A stretch of DNA of 64,000 nucleotides, from NCBI RefSeq assembly GCF_000163295.1, contig NZ_GG700527.1, positions 1,820,086-1,884,085 of the forward strand. Direction: 5' to 3'. A model generated the notes under the pieces. The model saw only the letters and a list, made by a program, of their open reading frames with translations. It was not told where the DNA came from and searched no databases. How positions within the stretch are numbered: the first letter of the stretch is position 1; each line of letters begins with the position of its first letter. The DNA comes from Anaerococcus vaginalis ATCC 51170 (GTDB taxonomy: Bacteria > Bacillota > Clostridia > Tissierellales > Peptoniphilaceae). The position numbers and the translations under genes were made by a program. Shown here in pieces: positions 1 through 8,331 of the stretch.

Positions 1-321
1 CAGAGCGTAGACAAACCCTCAAGCACGAATATCTGACTCCAAAAATTGTTGATTTCTAAATTTCAAAATTCTAAAATCGCAAACTCGCTTATGCGAGAAC
101 AGATAAATAGCTTAAAATTGTGCCAGTGGCACGATTTTAATATTTATCCCTCGGAATAAAACGAAGAATTAAAATTTAATTGAATTTAATTTATTTTAAA
201 AATAATCACAGCTTTAAATTTTAGAGTGCGTTCTTATGACGAATTTTAAAATTTGAAATCAAATCAATTTTTTCCGTATGATATTCTTAGCATGAGGATT
301 TGTATACTTTGTCAACAGTCT
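1..321. repeat. Palindromic element family 1, copy 1 (interrupted)
   Basis: Copy of a roughly 200-bp imperfect palindrome also present at 35603-35798 and 56583-56783. The left arm (CAAACCCTCAAGCACGAATA, then TTGATTTCTAAATTTCAAAA) pairs with the right arm around 240-305, which reads GAAATCAAATC and GCATGAGGATTTGTATAC. Unlike the other copies, the tip of the hairpin carries about 125 extra bases (102-226) that hold a family 2 hairpin repeat. An intrinsic terminator follows at once. The left flank is cut by the window edge. There is no open reading frame of note and no transposase, so this looks like a non-autonomous, MITE-like or RNA-structural element. Confidence 0.8.
102..226 (+). repeat. Family 2 hairpin repeat nested in family 1 copy 1
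   Basis: Core stem GTGCCAGTGGCAC flanked by AAAATT and GATTTT, within TAGCTTAAAATT ... TTTATCCCTCGGA. Related copies lie at 17331-17384, about 17457-17510 and, inverted, at 28498-28556. Aligning copy 1 of family 1 with the copy at 56.6 kb shows that these 125 bases are an insertion at the hairpin tip. Confidence 0.75.
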
Positions 322-322
322 A

Positions 323-350
323 AGCCCAATCATCTGGGCTTTTTATTTTT
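323..350 (+). terminator. Intrinsic terminator
   Basis: Stem AGCCCA / TGGGCT with loop ATCATC, followed by TTTTTATTTTT. It would end a rightward transcript from left of the window and sits immediately after the family 1 element. Confidence 0.8.
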
Positions 351-515
351 GGAAAATTTTAAAAAATTTTTGATTATTTTTTTGTTTCATTTTCACATAA
401 AATTTTACAAAAAAATTTAGATTTTTATTATTTTTTTACTCTGAGAAAATAAAATTTTTTAATAACAAAATTTTTTTATTTATATTTAGGTTCTCAAAAA
501 ATAAAACCAATATAA

Positions 516-581
516 TGATATTCAATATCATACTATTCGGTGTATAATTGTTTATGAAGATAGTGATAATATATATCATTA
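516..581 (+). promoter_or_regulatory. Two Fur-like boxes around a -10 element
   Basis: TGATATTCAATATCA at 516-530 is a perfect 7-1-7 inverted repeat. TGATAATATATATCATTA at 564-581 is a second near-palindrome. Each differs from the 7-1-7 Fur consensus TGATAATnATTATCA at about two positions. A TATAAT at 543-548 lies between them, so the upstream box would cover the -35 region and the downstream box the start of transcription. Iron-responsive control of feo is the natural reading; the sites are inferred from sequence alone. Confidence 0.5.
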
Positions 582-659
582 TTTTACATACTATTATTAT
601 GACTAAGTAAACTTCACTGGTTCGGTTAGATGGATTTATTTTTTTAGAGATTGTTGATA

Positions 660-688
660 TTGACTATTATTACGAAAAATCATATAAT
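660..688 (+). promoter_or_regulatory. Sigma-A type promoter of the feo operon
   Basis: TTGACT at 660-665 and TATAAT at 683-688 with a 17-bp spacer, about 60 bp upstream of the first feoA start. A 14-bp AT palindrome (AAATAAATTTATTT, 699-712) overlaps the expected start of transcription. The sequence from 351 to 515 is AT-rich with nothing else recognisable. Confidence 0.65.
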
Positions 689-747
689 TATAAGCCATAA
701 ATAAATTTATTTAAAATAATAGATTAATAAATAGAAAGAAGGAATAT

Positions 748-966
748 ATGCCAATAACCTTATTAAATAATGGACAAGAAGCAGAAGTTATTAGAGTAAC
801 TGGAAATGATGAAATGAAAACCCATCTTTCAAATTTAGGTTTTGTTAAAGGGAAAAAAGTTAAATTATTTTTCTTTGATGGAGTAAATTACATTATTATG
901 GTTGACAATAGCAAGTATGCTCTTAACAAAGACTTAGCAAAAAGAATATACGTGAGGGAGATATAA
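748..966 (+). CDS. feoA: FeoA domain protein (first of two)
   Basis: A 72-residue SH3-like FeoA domain protein. FeoA proteins are small cytosolic partners needed for FeoB-driven ferrous iron uptake. The domain is seen in the N-terminal strand MPITLLNNGQEAEVIRVTG, the central SNLGFVKGKKVKLFFFDG and the closing residues that place the chain at the C terminus of the fold. A good AGAAAGAAGG site precedes the ATG. It is followed after 2 bp by a second FeoA gene. The two share fold but little sequence, so they are probably not interchangeable. It is less canonical than the second copy, with a more hydrophobic middle (KLFFFDGVNYIIM). Confidence 0.9.
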   Translation: MPITLLNNGQEAEVIRVTGNDEMKTHLSNLGFVKGKKVKLFFFDGVNYIIMVDNSKYALNKDLAKRIYVREI

Positions 967-968
967 TA

Positions 969-1193
969 ATGAAAACTTTAAAAGATGTAGCAGTAGGAGA
1001 AACTGCTACAATAAAAAAAATTAAGGGAGATGGAGCTACCATAAGAAGAATTATGGATATGGGTCTTACAAAAAAAACTGAAGTTTATGTAAGAAAAATT
1101 GCTCCATTGGGAGATCCTATCCAAGTTAATTTGCGTGGTTATGAATTAACTCTTAGAAAAGAAGATGCAAAAAATATAGTAGTGGAGGAATAG
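969..1193 (+). CDS. feoA: FeoA domain protein (second of two)
   Basis: A 74-residue canonical FeoA protein. It opens with TLKDVAVGETATIKKIKGDG, then RRIMDMGLTKKTEVYVRKIAPLGDPIQVNLRGYELTLR split over two strands, the usual FeoA pattern of MGL followed by APLGDP and a basic C-terminal strand. It lies 2 bp after the first feoA, and its TAG stop directly abuts the ATG of feoB, so translation is probably coupled. It is the likelier direct FeoB partner. Tandem FeoA genes ahead of FeoB are common in anaerobic Firmicutes. Confidence 0.93.
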   Translation: MKTLKDVAVGETATIKKIKGDGATIRRIMDMGLTKKTEVYVRKIAPLGDPIQVNLRGYELTLRKEDAKNIVVEE

Positions 1194-3344
1194 ATGACCT
1201 ATACAGTTGCTTTAGCTGGAAATCCTAATTCAGGAAAAACTACTCTTTTTAATGAGCTTACAGGTTCAAGCCAAAGAGTGGGTAACTGGCCAGGGGTTAC
1301 GGTTGATAAAAAAGAAGGAAAATTAAAAGGGCACAAGGATATTATCATCCAAGATTTGCCAGGAATTTATTCACTTTCTCCTTATACAATGGAAGAAGTG
1401 GTTTCAAGAGAATATTTGGTTGAACAAAAACCAGATTTGATTGTAAATTTAGTTGATGGTTCAAATTTGATTAGAAATCTTTATCTTACAAGTCAGCTTA
1501 TTGAACTTGGTATTCCAACAATAATAGCTTTGAATATGATGGATATTGTTAAATCAAACGGCGATGTTATTGATAAAGATAATCTTTCTGAAATTCTTGG
1601 CTGCCCAGTTGTAGAAATTGTTGCTAGTAAGAAAAAAGGAACAAAAGATTTAATAGAAAAAATTGTAAAATCACAAAATAAATTATCTTTACCTAAGCCA
1701 TTGATATATTCTGGAGAGCTAGAAGAAGTTTTAGAAAAAATTTCTAGTGAAATTTCAGATTCTGTTGATTCTAAATTAGAAAGATATTTATCAATAAAGG
1801 CTTTTGAAAATGATGAAGATATGTTTGAAAATATTTCTTTATCAACTAGCCAAAAAGAAAATATAAAGACTTTAAGAGAAGATTTTGAGAAAAAAGAAGA
1901 TGATGTTGCTGAGGGAATTATAACTACAGAAAGATATGAAGCTCTTGGAGAAGTTGGAGAAAAAGTTTTAAAGAAAGCTCCTCCAAAACTTTCAACAACT
2001 GATAAAATTGATAAAATTGTTACAAATAGAATTTTGGGACTTCCAATTTTCGCTCTTGTAATGTTTGTAATTTATTATATAGCAATTTCAACTTTGGGAA
2101 CTGGTGCAACTGATGCTGTAAATGGATTTTTTGAAGATACAATGACACCAGCAGTAGCAGATTTTCTAACAAATATGGGAATTAACGATGTTTTAGTAGG
2201 ACTTGTAACTGATGGAATTATTGCTGGAGTTGGAGCAGTTCTTGGATTTTTACCACAAATGTTAGTATTGTTTGCCCTACTTTCAATTCTTGAAGATATA
2301 GGATACATGGCAAGAGTTGCCTTTGTAATGGATAGGGTATTTAGAAAATTTGGACTTTCTGGAAAATCATTTATACCAGTAATGATTGGAACAGGTTGTT
2401 CAGTTCCAGGAATCCAATCATCAAGAACAATAGAAAATGAAAGAGATAGAAGAATTACAATTATAACTACATCTTTTATGCCATGTTCTGCAAAACTTCC
2501 TGTAATAGCTTTAATCGCTGGAGCATTTTTCAAAGAAAACCAAGCCCTAGTTACATTTTCATTTTATATAATTGGAATACTTTCTGTAATAATTTCTGGA
2601 ATTATTTTAAAGAAATTTAAAGAATTTGCATCAGAGCCAGCTCCATTTGTTATGGAACTTCCACCATACCACGCACCAAGGGTTACTTCAGTTTTAAGAG
2701 ATGTATTTAATAAAGGAATGAGCTTTGTAAAAAGAGCAGGAACAATAATTTTAGTATCATCAATAATTATTTGGTTCTTATCAAACTTTGACTTCTCATT
2801 TAAATTGGTAGAAGCTGAATCAGAAAACTCAATGCTTGCAGTTTTAGGTGGATATTTGGCGGTTTTATTTAAACCATTAGGATTTGGACAATGGCAATCA
2901 GCAGTAGCAACAATTACAGGATTTGTTGCAAAAGAAAATGTAGTTTCAACAATGGGAGTTGTTCTTGGAATTGGAGCAGATCTTGATGAAACAAATAGAC
3001 AATTAATTACAGCTTTCAACCAAGCAATAGGAACTCCAGTTGCTGGATATTCATTCCTACTTTTCAATATGCTTTGTATGCCATGTTTCGCAGCAGTTGG
3101 AGCTATAAAAACAGAAATGAATAATAATAGATGGACACTTATTGCTATAGGATACCAAATGGCATTTGCCTATGCGATTGCATTTATTTTCTATCATTTA
3201 GCAAATTTCTTTGTATATAAAGAATTTTCATTTATGACAATACTTGCAATATTAGTATTGATAGGTGTTTTGTATTTGATTTTTAGACCTGTAAAATACA
3301 AAGAAGAAAAAAGATCTTACAAATTAAATTTTGCAAGAAAATAA
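1194..3344 (+). CDS. feoB: Ferrous iron transport protein B
   Basis: A 716-residue FeoB, the GTPase-linked Fe(II) permease of the cytoplasmic membrane. The N-terminal G domain shows G1 GNPNSGKT (residues 9-16), G3 DLPG and G4 NMMD, followed by the helical GDI domain. The membrane part begins near residue 280 and has the two Gate motifs with their conserved Cys residues: GTGCSVPG with MPCSAKLP in the first half and LCMPCFAAVG in the second. Length is normal. The ribosome binding site GTGGAGG overlaps the end of the second feoA. It is the third gene of the feo operon and is followed 26 bp later by its Cys-rich partner. Confidence 0.97.
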   Translation: MTYTVALAGNPNSGKTTLFNELTGSSQRVGNWPGVTVDKKEGKLKGHKDIIIQDLPGIYSLSPYTMEEVVSREYLVEQKPDLIVNLVDGSNLIRNLYLTSQLIELGIPTIIALNMMDIVKSNGDVIDKDNLSEILGCPVVEIVASKKKGTKDLIEKIVKSQNKLSLPKPLIYSGELEEVLEKISSEISDSVDSKLERYLSIKAFENDEDMFENISLSTSQKENIKTLREDFEKKEDDVAEGIITTERYEALGEVGEKVLKKAPPKLSTTDKIDKIVTNRILGLPIFALVMFVIYYIAISTLGTGATDAVNGFFEDTMTPAVADFLTNMGINDVLVGLVTDGIIAGVGAVLGFLPQMLVLFALLSILEDIGYMARVAFVMDRVFRKFGLSGKSFIPVMIGTGCSVPGIQSSRTIENERDRRITIITTSFMPCSAKLPVIALIAGAFFKENQALVTFSFYIIGILSVIISGIILKKFKEFASEPAPFVMELPPYHAPRVTSVLRDVFNKGMSFVKRAGTIILVSSIIIWFLSNFDFSFKLVEAESENSMLAVLGGYLAVLFKPLGFGQWQSAVATITGFVAKENVVSTMGVVLGIGADLDETNRQLITAFNQAIGTPVAGYSFLLFNMLCMPCFAAVGAIKTEMNNNRWTLIAIGYQMAFAYAIAFIFYHLANFFVYKEFSFMTILAILVLIGVLYLIFRPVKYKEEKRSYKLNFARK

Positions 3345-3370
3345 AAAAATCATTATGAAGGGATGGTTTT

Positions 3371-3568
3371 ATGAATATACAATCTTGGATACTTTTGATA
3401 ATAATTTTGGGAACTTGCTCTTATATTATCTATACTAGATTTATAAAAGAAGGCTCAAATTTTGGTTGCAAAGACTGTGCTCAAAAAACTTCTTGCAATA
3501 GTGGAAAGTGTCAAAGTAAAAAAGAAAAAAATAAAGAAAAATCTAAATCATGTCCATATTGTGACTGA
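3371..3568 (+). CDS. FeoB-associated Cys-rich membrane protein
   Basis: A 65-residue protein with one N-terminal transmembrane helix (about residues 5-23, WILLIIILGTCSYIIY) and a Cys-rich tail with GCKDC, SCNSGKC and CPYC motifs. This matches the small FeoB-associated Cys-rich membrane proteins that sit after feoB in many Firmicutes and may play the FeoC-like role of handling iron at the inner face of FeoB. The tail is also Lys-rich. Function rests on family and position; biochemistry for the family is thin. Confidence 0.88.
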   Translation: MNIQSWILLIIILGTCSYIIYTRFIKEGSNFGCKDCAQKTSCNSGKCQSKKEKNKEKSKSCPYCD

Positions 3569-3599
3569 TTTAATTTTAAAATAATTCTTAATTAAGAAA

Positions 3600-3654
3600 G
3601 GCTTTTGTAAATTGATTATTTCCATAAGGGATGTATTTGCAAAAGCTCTTTTTT
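3600..3654 (+). terminator. Terminator of the feo operon
   Basis: Stem GGCTTTTGTAAAT / ATTTGCAAAAGCT with a loop of about 22 bases, followed by CTTTTTT. It lies 31 bp after the last feo gene. Confidence 0.75.
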
Positions 3655-3812
3655 AAAAATATAAAATAATTTGCGATAAATTTTGCTGATATAAAAAATC
3701 ATTACAAATGATAAAGATTTTTATTAGCAAAATTTAAAATAAAGCTAAAAAAATTTGCAAAAAATAATTAAAGCGGTTATAATTATTTCAATAAAAAAAA
3801 TAGGAGGAAGAG

Positions 3813-4139
3813 ATGATTAAAGTAAACAAAAAAATTATAAGTACAGGTATTGGAGTAATAGCGGGAGCTATTGGAGGAAAGGTTCTCACATCAAAATTAG
3901 CAAAAAAGGCTGCTGTAGCTACAGTCCAACAAGGATTGAAAGCAAAAAGTGCTGTTGATAAGACTGTAGAAAATATAAAAGTTACAACTGATGATATAGT
4001 GGCTGAAGCAAAAATTAAAAATGAAATTGAAGAAAGACTTGAAGCTGAAGCAAAAGATAAGCTTGATATAGAAAATGTTGCTTCAGAAGCTAAAGAAGAA
4101 GTTAAGGAAGAAATAAAAAAAGAAATTAAAGAGGACTAG
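3813..4139 (+). CDS. Small membrane-linked protein, DUF6110-like
   Basis: A 108-residue protein with a short Gly/Ala-rich hydrophobic segment (about 8-22, ISTGIGVIAGAIGGKVL), then an Ala/Lys helix that contains VDKTVENIKVTTDDIVAEAK, and a highly charged Glu/Lys tail. The pattern recalls DUF6110 proteins, found beside heavy-metal P-type ATPases in Clostridia; I recognise this from memory only. It has a strong GGAGGAAG site and ends 1 bp before the ATPase gene, so the two form one operon. It could be a chaperone-like or regulatory subunit of the pump. Function unknown. Confidence 0.75.
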   Translation: MIKVNKKIISTGIGVIAGAIGGKVLTSKLAKKAAVATVQQGLKAKSAVDKTVENIKVTTDDIVAEAKIKNEIEERLEAEAKDKLDIENVASEAKEEVKEEIKKEIKED

Positions 4140-4140
4140 G

Positions 4141-6213
4141 ATGAGAGCGGCCATAAAGGCGAGAACTTTTGGAAGAAGTAGGTTTATTTACGAGGATTAT
4201 CTAAAAAAATCTAACGTCAATAAATTAAAGTACAAAATTGAACAAGTAAAGGGCGTGAAATCTTGTGAAATTTCTTATATATCAAAATCTATTATTGTAA
4301 ATTATGATGAAGATTTTATAGGAAATATTGCAAGATTTATCCTAGATTTTGATTTGAAATCTTTGGATAATTTTGATATTGAAGATGCGGATTTTATTCC
4401 TCAAGTTGATAAATCAATTTTTCATATATTAAGAAATTCAGCATACAAGAGAATTGTGTTTGGCTATCTTATGCCTATCAGTATTAGACCATTTTTTACA
4501 CTTTTGAGAGCTTATCCTTTTATAAAGGAAGGCTTAAAATCCATAAAAAATAGAAAGATAGATGTGGCAGTTTTGGATGCAAGTGCAATTACAATTTCTA
4601 TAATTACAGGAAAATTTGGGGATGCGGCTAGCATAATGGCCCTTTTATCATTGGGAGAAGAACTTGAAGATTATACCTTAAAAAAATCAAGACTTAATTT
4701 AAAATCTTCGCTTGCTTTAAATGTTGATAAAGTTTTTGTAAAAGATGGAAATCAAAAAATAATCAAAAATCTAAAAGATGTAGAAATTGGAGATTTAATT
4801 TATATTTCTATGGGAAGTAAAATTCCTGTGGATGGAGAAGTTGTTGAGGGCTTTGCCATGGTAAATGAGGCTTCATTTACTGGAGAGGCAAAAGCTGTTG
4901 AAAAAAATGAAAATTCTACTGTTTTTGCAGGGACTGTTCTTGAAGAAGGAGAGCTTTTAGTAAAAACTAATAAAAAATATGGAGATTCTAGATTAAATCA
5001 CATAATAAAACTTATTGAAGATAGTGAAAAAAATAAATCTCTTGCTCAATTAAAAGCAGAATCTATGGCTGATTCTTTGGTAAAATATTCTTTTATTGGG
5101 GCAGGATTAACATATTTATTTACAAGAAATTTCATAAAAGCAAAATCATTTTTGATGGTGGATTATTCTTGTGCCTTAAAACTTACAATTCCGATTGCAT
5201 ATATGAAGGCTATAAGTCAGGCTGGAGAAGAAAATATTTTGGTAAAAGGTGGAAAATATTTTGAGAGCATAGCTAAAGCTGACACAATTATTTTTGATAA
5301 AACTGGAACATTAACCAAGTCCCAGCCAGAAGTCAAAAAAGTAATTTCCTTTGATATTGATGAGGATGAGGCTTTAAGAATAGCTGCTTGCCTTGAGGAA
5401 CATTTTCCTCATTCAATAGCAAGAGCTGTTGTGAAAAAAGCTGTGGAAAAAAATCTTTGCCACGAAGAAATGCATTCAAAGCCAGAATATATAATGGCTC
5501 ATGGTATAAAATCAAAAATAAATGGGAAAACAGCTCTCATAGGAAGCGAACATTTTATTCTTGAAGACGAAGGAATAAAAATAAATTCCCAACAAGGAGA
5601 TTTGATAAATTCATTAAAAGAAGAATATTCTCTTTTGTTTATGGCTTATGACAATAAATTGATGGCGGTTTTATGCATTGATGATCCAATTAGAGAAGAT
5701 GCAAAAAAGACAGTAATGGCTTTGAGAGATTTAGGTTTTACTCATATTGCTATGCTTACAGGAGATAATGAAAATTCTGCTAGAGCTGTAAGCAAAAAAC
5801 TTGATTTAGATTTTTATAAATCCCAAGTTCTTCCAGAGGACAAAGAAAATTATGTAAGAAAAATGAAACAAATGGGAAGAAAAATTATAATGATAGGAGA
5901 TGGAGTAAACGATTCAATTGCCCTATCAAGGGCAGATGTGGGAATTTCTATGTCAAAAGGCGCAGATCTTGCCAAAGAAATCTCTGACGTTTCAATAAAA
6001 ACAGATTCGCTCAAAGAATTAGTTGATCTTGTAAAACTTTCAAGAAGTGTAGATAAGAGAGTAAAAAATGATTATGAAAAAATAATTGCCTTTAATAGTT
6101 TATTGATAGCGTTAGGTTTAACATCGTTTATAACAAATACTCAATCAGCACTTTTACACAATATTTCCACTGTAGCTATAGCAAGTGAAAATATGAAAAA
6201 ATATAAAATTTGA
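4141..6213 (+). CDS. Heavy-metal-type P1B ATPase with atypical metal site
   Basis: A 690-residue cation pump of the P1B class. Seen: an N-terminal region of about 80 residues with an HMA-like fold but no CxxC, an actuator loop TGEA (247-250, usually TGES), the phosphorylation motif DKTGT (386-390), a degenerate HP locus (HFPHSIARAV, near 421), MLTGDNE and a hinge GDGVND. The helix that normally has CPC carries DYSCALK (341-347), so the usual Pro and first Cys are absent. TM segments are fewer and shorter than in CopA, as in CtpC-like pumps. The metal cannot be assigned; Mn, Zn or Fe are possible. A GAGGA site lies inside the upstream gene. A terminator (6215-6246) follows. Confidence 0.9.
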   Translation: MRAAIKARTFGRSRFIYEDYLKKSNVNKLKYKIEQVKGVKSCEISYISKSIIVNYDEDFIGNIARFILDFDLKSLDNFDIEDADFIPQVDKSIFHILRNSAYKRIVFGYLMPISIRPFFTLLRAYPFIKEGLKSIKNRKIDVAVLDASAITISIITGKFGDAASIMALLSLGEELEDYTLKKSRLNLKSSLALNVDKVFVKDGNQKIIKNLKDVEIGDLIYISMGSKIPVDGEVVEGFAMVNEASFTGEAKAVEKNENSTVFAGTVLEEGELLVKTNKKYGDSRLNHIIKLIEDSEKNKSLAQLKAESMADSLVKYSFIGAGLTYLFTRNFIKAKSFLMVDYSCALKLTIPIAYMKAISQAGEENILVKGGKYFESIAKADTIIFDKTGTLTKSQPEVKKVISFDIDEDEALRIAACLEEHFPHSIARAVVKKAVEKNLCHEEMHSKPEYIMAHGIKSKINGKTALIGSEHFILEDEGIKINSQQGDLINSLKEEYSLLFMAYDNKLMAVLCIDDPIREDAKKTVMALRDLGFTHIAMLTGDNENSARAVSKKLDLDFYKSQVLPEDKENYVRKMKQMGRKIIMIGDGVNDSIALSRADVGISMSKGADLAKEISDVSIKTDSLKELVDLVKLSRSVDKRVKNDYEKIIAFNSLLIALGLTSFITNTQSALLHNISTVAIASENMKKYKI

Positions 6214-6214
6214 G

Positions 6215-6246
6215 AAAAAACCAAAGTTTAAGGCTTTGGTTTTTTA
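6215..6246 (+). terminator. Intrinsic terminator
   Basis: Stem AACCAAAG / CTTTGGTT with loop TTTAAGG and the tail TTTTTTATTTT, directly after the ATPase stop codon. Confidence 0.9.
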
Positions 6247-6392
6247 TTTTGGAACTTTTAAATTAATAATTTCTATAAATAAATTCAACAAAATCATTAA
6301 TTTTCACATATATTAAAAATTTTCAAAATGGAAAAAAACTATGAAAAATGTATGATAGATATGAGAAAATCGTTTTTTTATAAGGAGAATTT

Positions 6393-7403
6393 ATGTTTAA
6401 TTTTAGAAATGACTATTCAGATATTTGTTATCCAGAAATTTTAGATGCTATAAAAGAAAACCTTGACCAAATAAATCCAGGATATGGGGTTGACGATCAC
6501 AGCAAAAATGCTGAAAAATTGATAAAAGAAAAATTAGAAGATGAAAATGTTGATATTTATTTTATCCACGGAGGTACAGGAGCAAATATTCTTGGGGCAA
6601 GTGTAGGAATGGTGGCACAAGAATCAATAATTGCTGCTACAACAGGTCACATAGAAGACCAAGAAGCAGGAGCAATCGAGGCTTGTGGAATAAAAATAGA
6701 AACAATTCCAACAGATGACGGCAAAATTACCCAAAAATTATTGGAAGAAAAATATAAATCTTTTACCAATGAACACCACACAGTACCAAGAAAAGTTTAT
6801 ATATCAAACACAACAGAAGTAGGGACTCTTTATAGTAAAAAAGATTTGGAAGAAATTTACGATTTTTGTAAAAAACACGACTTATATTTATTTATGGACG
6901 GGGCAAGGCTAGCACACGCCATGGCAAATGAAAAATCTAATCTAAAATTTAAAGATTTGACCAAACTTTGCGATATATTTTATTTTGGAGGAACAAAAAA
7001 CGGACTTATGTTCGGCGAAGCCCTTGTAATTGTAAATGATGATTTAAAGAAAAATTTCAGAAATTTGCAAAAACAAAAAGGAGCCATGCTTGCCAAAGGA
7101 TTTGTAACAGGAATGATGTTTGAAAGGCTCTTCCAAGATGATTTGTACATTAAAGGTGCAAAAAAAGCCTACCAAATGGCAAAAAAATTGGCTCAAGGAT
7201 TTGAAGAAAAAGGCTACAAACTTGCTTATGAATTTAATTCAAACCAAGTTTTTGTAGAAATTTCAGATAAAGATATAAAAAAATGGGAAAAATTAGCTTA
7301 TTTTGAAGTTGGAGAAAAAAGAGAAGATAAATTTGTTGCAAGATTTGTAACAACTTACAAAAGCCAAGAAAAAGAAATAGAAGAATTTTTAGAAAGGATT
7401 TAG
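6393..7403 (+). CDS. PLP-dependent L-threonine aldolase-type lyase
   Basis: A 336-residue fold-type I PLP enzyme of the beta-eliminating lyase / low-specificity threonine aldolase family, which cleaves L-threonine to glycine and acetaldehyde. Seen: N-terminal FRNDYSD, the GGTGAN cofactor loop, the region around MDGARLAHAMA whose Asp should hold the pyridine nitrogen, and the Schiff-base Lys in FYFGGTKNGLMFGEA. Length and motifs match bacterial LtaE. An AAGGAG site precedes the ATG. The radical SAM gene follows after 4 bp and is probably co-transcribed, though no shared pathway is evident. Confidence 0.9.
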   Translation: MFNFRNDYSDICYPEILDAIKENLDQINPGYGVDDHSKNAEKLIKEKLEDENVDIYFIHGGTGANILGASVGMVAQESIIAATTGHIEDQEAGAIEACGIKIETIPTDDGKITQKLLEEKYKSFTNEHHTVPRKVYISNTTEVGTLYSKKDLEEIYDFCKKHDLYLFMDGARLAHAMANEKSNLKFKDLTKLCDIFYFGGTKNGLMFGEALVIVNDDLKKNFRNLQKQKGAMLAKGFVTGMMFERLFQDDLYIKGAKKAYQMAKKLAQGFEEKGYKLAYEFNSNQVFVEISDKDIKKWEKLAYFEVGEKREDKFVARFVTTYKSQEKEIEEFLERI

Positions 7404-7407
7404 TATT

Positions 7408-8289
7408 ATGCATTACACAGGACAAGTTTACAGACCTCCTCTTGAAGCCTACACACCACTTTTGGAAGTAACTTACGGTTGTTCCCACAATAAATGTGCC
7501 TTTTGCACCATGTATAATATGACAAATTTTGGAATTTCTCCTATAAAAGACATAGAAAGTGATATTTTAGAAATTTCCATGACCTATCCGAGGCCAATTG
7601 AAAGAATTTATCTATTAAATGGAGATCCTTTTGTGCTTTCAACAGAAAAATTGGTAGAAATTGCCGATTTAATCCACAAATATATCCCAGAAGTAAAAAC
7701 AATAACTTCCTATGCAAGTTTTTATAATTTAAAAAATAAAACGAAAGAAGATTTAAAAATCCTCAGAGAAAAAGGCTACAATGAACTTTGGTTTGGAGTA
7801 GAAACAGGAAATCAAAAAGTCCTAGACTGGCTTGATAAGGGAGCTGACCTTGATGATTATAACAAAGGTATAGAGAAAATGAAATATGCAGGCATGACTT
7901 ACAACGCCATAGTAATGCAAGGAGTTGCAGGAAATGGAAATTCAAAAGAAAACGCAAGAGAAACGGCAAAATTTTTAAACCTCTATCCACCAATAGGAAT
8001 TTTTATAATGAGCACAGACGTCCAAAGAGGATCAAAATTATATAAAATGAGAGAAGAAGGAAATTTTAAAGAAACAAGTAACAGAGAAAACCTAGAAGAA
8101 CAAATAGAATTATTAAAAAACCTAGAAGTTCCGGGAAATGTCCTTTACTCATCAGGCCACATAGTGAATCTCGTAAAAGTAACATCTCACATGAGAAACA
8201 AAGAAAAAATGATAAAAAAATTAGAAGACGCACTAGAAAATCTAGACGAAAAAATCCTAGATTCAAAAAATATGGGTAGGGCAATTTAA
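7408..8289 (+). CDS. Radical SAM protein of unknown substrate
   Basis: A 293-residue radical SAM enzyme. The [4Fe-4S] motif is CX4CX2C (GCSHNKCAFC, residues about 25-34) rather than the textbook CX3CX2C. This spacing is seen in a group of short, single-domain radical SAM proteins of Firmicutes. Further matches are LNGDPF and LWFGVETGNQKVLDWLDKG split around the partial TIM barrel. No SPASM, B12 or TRAM domain is present. It directly follows the aldolase gene in the same operon. The substrate cannot be named. Confidence 0.85.
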   Translation: MHYTGQVYRPPLEAYTPLLEVTYGCSHNKCAFCTMYNMTNFGISPIKDIESDILEISMTYPRPIERIYLLNGDPFVLSTEKLVEIADLIHKYIPEVKTITSYASFYNLKNKTKEDLKILREKGYNELWFGVETGNQKVLDWLDKGADLDDYNKGIEKMKYAGMTYNAIVMQGVAGNGNSKENARETAKFLNLYPPIGIFIMSTDVQRGSKLYKMREEGNFKETSNRENLEEQIELLKNLEVPGNVLYSSGHIVNLVKVTSHMRNKEKMIKKLEDALENLDEKILDSKNMGRAI

Positions 8290-8331
8290 AAAATAGGCTG
8301 TTGCAAGGTTTTTTGCAACAACCTATTTTTT
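8288..8331. terminator. Bidirectional terminator
   Basis: Near-perfect stem AAAAAATAGGCTGTTGCAA / TTGCAACAACCTATTTTTT with a 6-base loop. A T-tract appears on each strand, so it can end both the radical SAM operon and the convergent minus-strand operon. Confidence 0.92.

Noticed and set aside
1..321. Family 1 as an insertion sequence
   Set aside because: No transposase frame exists in any copy and the element is only about 200 bp, so at most it is a non-autonomous element.
2075..3067. Two minus-strand frames opposite feoB
   Set aside because: Both are mirror products of the membrane half of feoB, with no start signals and no recognisable domain.
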